Shown here one piece after another: positions 60,842 through 64,000 of a stretch of DNA of 64,000 bases. The notes under the pieces were generated by a model. The model saw only the letters and a list, made by a program, of their open reading frames with translations. It made no database searches and was not told the DNA's origin. The stretch's first letter is position 1. Every line of letters begins with the position of its first letter. Made by a program: the position numbers and the translations under genes. The DNA comes from UBA4733 sp036734945 (lineage in GTDB: Bacteria; Chloroflexota; UBA4733): the NCBI GenBank assembly GCA_036734945.1, contig DAIMXP010000014.1, positions 1-64,000 of the forward strand, written 5' to 3'.

Positions 60842-63162
60842 GTCCCTCAATGGCGCTGGAGGCTGTCGAAGAGCGACTGCGGCGATCCCCGCTGCTCTGG
60901 CCCTCGCTGGCGCTGCTGGCGGGAGTCGCTCTCGCGCCGGCAGCGCCTGTCGTCCGCCCGCTCCTGTTGTTGCCGGTCGGGGTGGTCGCGCTGGCGGCAC
61001 TGTTGGTCCGTCCTGGTTTGCTGCCGGTCACGGTCGCGCTCTGGCTGCTGCTCGCCGCCATCGTGCGGAGCCAGGCGGCGGGAACGCTGGCGCCGGATGA
61101 CATCTCGGCCTTCAACGGGCGATTTGTCGAGCTGCAAGGCGTGGTGGCGGAGGAACCGGACGTGCGGGAACGTTCGGCGCTGGTGCGTGTGCGAGTCCTG
61201 GCCACCGTTGGTGGCGGACGCAATAATCCCGCCTGGCAACCGGCAAGCGGCACGTTGCAGCTGCGCGTCCCCCTGACGCAGTCCTACGCCTACGGCGACG
61301 TGCTCGACGTGCGCGGCACTGCGCAGGCGCCGCCGATCTTACCGGGCTTCGACTATCGCGACTATCTAGCCCGGCAGGGGGTTCGTAGCAGCATGACGTA
61401 TGCCCGCATCACCCTCCTGAGCAATGGCGCCGGGGATCCGCTGCACGCGGCGATCTTTGCCCTCCGTGAGCGCATCGCCGCCGAGTTGCAGGCGGCGCTA
61501 CCGGAGCCGGAAGCTTCCTTACAGCGCGCCATCCTGATCGGCACGCGTTCCGCTACGTTCTCGACGCTCACGCCGGACTTCATCCGGACCGGCATGATTC
61601 ACATTGTGGCAACGAGCGGCTTCAAAGTCGCGATCGTTGGTGGCTCGCTGCTCGGGCTGTGTACGCCTCTACTTGGCAGGCGTCGCGCTGCCATTCCGGC
61701 TCTGGTCGGCGTAGCGATCTACATCTTGCTCACGGGCGCCACGCCGGCCGGCCTGCGTGCCGGCCTGCGTGCCGGCCTCATGTGGGGGCTGGCGTTGGGA
61801 GCCTTGCTGGCCGGGCGACCGACGGCTTCCCTGCAAGGTCTGACACTGGCGGCGGCGGGAATGGTCGCCTTCCAGCCGGCGGTGCTGGGGGATAGCGGCT
61901 TTCAGCTTTCCGCTGGCGCGACGGCGGGCATCCTCTTGCTGCAGCCGCGCTTCGAGGTCTGGTTGCACCGGCTGCCGGGCTGGCTGGCGGAGCCGGTGGG
62001 GGTGACGCTGGCGGCGCAGGTCGCCACGTTGCCGGTGACGATGGTGGGCTTCCATCAGGTGTCGTTGATTGCGCCGCTGGCCAACCTGATCTGCCTGCCG
62101 GTACTGCCGGCCGCCATGGCCGCTGGGGCGTTGGTCGCCGTAGCCGGCGCCATCTCACCGTTGTTGGCGCACCTCGCCGGCCTGGCAGCTTTCGGCTTTC
62201 TTGCCTATATGATCGCGGCGGTGCAACTACTCGCCCGGTTTCCCGGCGGAGCGGTGGCGGCGCCGGCAGTGGGTGCCGGATTCGCCTTGTTCTACTACGC
62301 CGGCTGCCTCGCGCTGCTGCCGGCCTTGCCGGAGCCGTTGTCCGTCGCGCGGCGCCCAGAACGGCTCACCCTGGCTGCCCGACTGACCATGAGTTGTGGA
62401 TTGACCCTGCTGCTGGCGGTCGTCTACCTGCTGCGTGGCGCCCCGCCGGCCCAGGCCGAGTTGACGTTTCTGGATGTAGGAACAGGCGACGCGCTCCTGG
62501 TCCGCGACGTCACAGGCCAGAGCGTCCTCATCGACGTCGGCGCTGGCAAGCAGGCGTTGTCGGCGCAGCTTGGGACGATCCTCCCTTTCTGGACGCGCTC
62601 CCTCGACGTGCTGGTACTGACGGGCACGGAAGCCACCCACGCTGGAGCGGCGGTTGATCTCGCCACCCGCTATGGGTTCGGTCAAGTGCTTGTACCGGTT
62701 CCGGCGGCGCACCCCTCCCTGACCGCTGTCAACCTTCGTACCGGCCTCCCTTCGAGCACCTTGACGGTCATGCCTCCGGCTACCGCCGAGTTCCGTTCCC
62801 GCGGCGGCGTGATCGTCGATGCGCTGCCCATTGGCGCCGCCAGTACACCCCATTTGCTGGTTTTCCTCCACATTGGCGCCATCACGCTGCTGGATGCCGC
62901 TGCGCTCTCGCCTGCTGACCAACGCCAGGCGCTGCTCACCGACTCGTCACTCCGAGCGGCGATCCTCATTGCGCCGCGCGGCGCGGCGGTCGGCGCCCTT
63001 GACCCGGCCTTCTTCGCCGCGGTGCAGCCGAACATTATTCTGGCTGCCGCCCTGGTGCCGAAAACGAGCGCAGCGGATTTCGGAGTTGTGCAAGTGCTAC
63101 GGACCGATCAAGTCGGGATGGTGCAACTGCTGTCCAATGGGAAGACAGTGACGCTGGAGTGA
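60838..63162 (+). CDS. comEC: ComEC/Rec2 DNA-uptake channel with altered MBL domain
   Basis: 774 residues. An N-terminal helical and OB-like part, the Competence domain with multiple membrane helices (for example LVGVAIYILLTGATPAGLRA), and a C-terminal metallo-beta-lactamase-like domain from about residue 535 (LTFLDVGTGDALLVRDVTG, SLDVLVLTGTEATHAGAAVD). In intact MBL domains the latter motif is HxHxDH; here it reads TGTEATH, with the metal His ligands lost. The channel itself seems intact. The GTG at 60838 overlaps the comEA stop. Confidence 0.9.
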   Translation: MSPSMALEAVEERLRRSPLLWPSLALLAGVALAPAAPVVRPLLLLPVGVVALAALLVRPGLLPVTVALWLLLAAIVRSQAAGTLAPDDISAFNGRFVELQGVVAEEPDVRERSALVRVRVLATVGGGRNNPAWQPASGTLQLRVPLTQSYAYGDVLDVRGTAQAPPILPGFDYRDYLARQGVRSSMTYARITLLSNGAGDPLHAAIFALRERIAAELQAALPEPEASLQRAILIGTRSATFSTLTPDFIRTGMIHIVATSGFKVAIVGGSLLGLCTPLLGRRRAAIPALVGVAIYILLTGATPAGLRAGLRAGLMWGLALGALLAGRPTASLQGLTLAAAGMVAFQPAVLGDSGFQLSAGATAGILLLQPRFEVWLHRLPGWLAEPVGVTLAAQVATLPVTMVGFHQVSLIAPLANLICLPVLPAAMAAGALVAVAGAISPLLAHLAGLAAFGFLAYMIAAVQLLARFPGGAVAAPAVGAGFALFYYAGCLALLPALPEPLSVARRPERLTLAARLTMSCGLTLLLAVVYLLRGAPPAQAELTFLDVGTGDALLVRDVTGQSVLIDVGAGKQALSAQLGTILPFWTRSLDVLVLTGTEATHAGAAVDLATRYGFGQVLVPVPAAHPSLTAVNLRTGLPSSTLTVMPPATAEFRSRGGVIVDALPIGAASTPHLLVFLHIGAITLLDAAALSPADQRQALLTDSSLRAAILIAPRGAAVGALDPAFFAAVQPNIILAAALVPKTSAADFGVVQVLRTDQVGMVQLLSNGKTVTLE

Positions 63163-63254
63163 GAGATCAGGGTGAACCGGAGACAATGGACCTGGAGAAC
63201 CACAAGGGCACGTCCATTTCCACCCCTGAGGCGGTACACTCAGAAGAAATTGTT

Positions 63255-63327
63255 GGGGGTATAGCTCAGTCGGTAGAGCAGCTGACTTTTAATCAGCGTG
63301 TCCAGGGTTCGAGTCCCTGTGCCCTCA
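63255..63327 (+). tRNA. tRNA-Lys (TTT)
   Basis: 73 nt without encoded CCA. Acceptor stem GGGGGTA pairs with TGCCCTC, with two wobble pairs, and the discriminator is A. The D arm is TAGCTCAGTCGGTAGAGCA; the anticodon stem-loop is GCTGACTTTTAATCAGC with anticodon TTT; the T arm is CAGGGTTCGAGTCCCTG. The 3' half would be the attachment site for the integrase that follows. Confidence 0.96.
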
Positions 63328-63332
63328 CTAAT

Positions 63333-63350
63333 CCCTCTGCTACCAGAGGG
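63333..63350 (+). terminator. Short hairpin after tRNA-Lys
   Basis: CCCTCT-GCTACC-AGAGGG, a 6-bp stem with a 6-base loop, five bases after the tRNA. There is no T-run, so it is a weak or factor-dependent terminator at best, or part of the recombination site. Confidence 0.4.
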
Positions 63351-63443
63351 AACTACACACACTAACTGTACGGATCGACATCTGGTATACTGGCCGCAGC
63401 GCTGCTTCACACTCTTATTGGACAAAATTTTGGAGTGCCTTTT

Positions 63444-64000
63444 ATGCCTAGAGCCACGGCCCGAGTCGTCCGCTTAGCCACCATTTCCACCCTCACCCCT
63501 TCCTTTGAGCGCCATTTGGCCGCCGGCAATCGTGCTCCCCGCACGATCGACAACTACGGCGAGGGGTTGACACTGTTCGTCACCTTCCTACGGGCACGGG
63601 GCTACTCAGAGGATGTGAAGAGCATCGAGCGGGGGTACGTCGAGGCGTTCGTGGCGGACATGCTGAAGAAGTGGAAGCCGGCCACCGCTGCCAATCGCTA
63701 CAGGGCCTTGCAAGCGTTCTTCAAGTGGGCGCAAAGTGAGGACGAGATCGAGACCTCCCCGATGGCGGCCATGAAGCCACCGACCGTGCCCGAAACACCG
63801 CCCGACGTGATTACCGATGAGCAACTGCGCCGGCTGCTCAAGACCTGCGACGGCAAGGGCTTCGAGGAGCGGCGAGATGCTGCAATGCTGCGCCTACTGC
63901 TCGACATCGGCCTGCGTCGAGAGGAATGCGCCGGCCTCCGTCTCGCCGATGTGGATTTCGACCGCGGTGTGGTGAACGTGATTGGCAAGGGCAGCCGTCC
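63444..64000 (+). CDS. Tyrosine recombinase/integrase, N-terminal part
   Basis: The gene runs off the window; about 185 residues are seen. The N-terminal SAM-like core-binding domain reads SFERHLAAGNRAPRTIDNYG, FVTFLRARGYSEDVKSIERG and ATAANRYRALQAFFKWAQSE. The catalytic domain begins ITDEQLRRLLKTCDGKG, and the first catalytic Arg is in MLRLLLDIGLRREECAGLRL. ATG 63444 follows TGGAG. TATACT at 63386 is the probable -10. It lies 117 bases from tRNA-Lys, the typical arrangement of a genomic-island or phage integrase. Confidence 0.9.
   Translation, partial: MPRATARVVRLATISTLTPSFERHLAAGNRAPRTIDNYGEGLTLFVTFLRARGYSEDVKSIERGYVEAFVADMLKKWKPATAANRYRALQAFFKWAQSEDEIETSPMAAMKPPTVPETPPDVITDEQLRRLLKTCDGKGFEERRDAAMLRLLLDIGLRREECAGLRLADVDFDRGVVNVIGKGSR

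Noticed and set aside
1..64000. CRISPR arrays, rRNA and complete insertion sequences
   Set aside because: No regularly spaced repeats, no rRNA-like sequence and no transposase gene were seen; the only mobile-element gene is the integrase at the right edge.

Overview
The window is high-GC, densely coded chromosomal DNA from what is most likely a member of the Chloroflexota. This is inferred from gene content, not from a marker phylogeny: Uma2-type nucleases, a DUF6398 protein, a MoxR/DUF58/DUF4129 operon behind a two-component system, a 2-oxoacid dehydrogenase operon, many GTG/TTG starts and decayed repeats inside genes. It carries ordinary core genes (rplS, rnhB, comEA, comEC, thrC, rsgA, tRNA-Lys) and a large accessory part.

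0-5.4 kb: an HNH nuclease pair, a three-gene ABC-2 exporter whose ATPase is frameshifted at a CCCC run, and a nucleotidyltransferase next to a gene remnant. 5.4-25 kb (mostly minus strand): an APH-type kinase coupled to a tandem-domain S41 peptidase, then three pairs of ABC half-exporters. Two pairs are close paralogues whose signature motif reads LSGGxWQK, as in lantibiotic (NisT/LanT-like) exporters. The second pair sits behind an acyltransferase. The third pair is asymmetric, with one degenerate ATP site. Between the pairs are rsgA, a DUF6398 protein and a small helical protein. The first exporter pair has a clear promoter overlapped by nested palindromes and seems to start at a non-canonical AUC codon.

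25-42 kb: an accessory zone rich in toxin-antitoxin genes and gene remnants. Intact genes include Uma2, an aminoglycoside/lincosamide-type nucleotidyltransferase, a GYD protein, a flavin-dependent oxidoreductase, a receiver/DUF4395/thioredoxin operon, oligoendopeptidase F, two sulfatases, a DUF234 ATPase and HicAB. Broken genes include a ParE toxin, two differently truncated HEPN genes, a second pepF fragment, a regulator fragment, a HEAT/TPR/SEC-C gene, an alpha/beta-hydrolase tail and an MFS transporter. A 428-bp direct repeat (one mismatch, copies 6,544 bp apart) links the two HEPN remnants.

42-55.3 kb: sugar nucleotidyltransferase and glycosyltransferase, a NUDIX hydrolase, threonine synthase, a NarL-type regulator with a kinase whose ATP-binding domain looks degenerate, and a six-gene minus-strand run: histidine kinase, OmpR regulator, MoxR, DUF58, DUF4129 and a Phd-like protein. 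55.4-63.2 kb: E1alpha-E1beta-E2, rplS with a leader hairpin, rnhB, a MITE-like inverted repeat, comEA and comEC. The window ends in tRNA-Lys(TTT) followed by the start of a tyrosine integrase, the usual layout at the edge of an integrated element.
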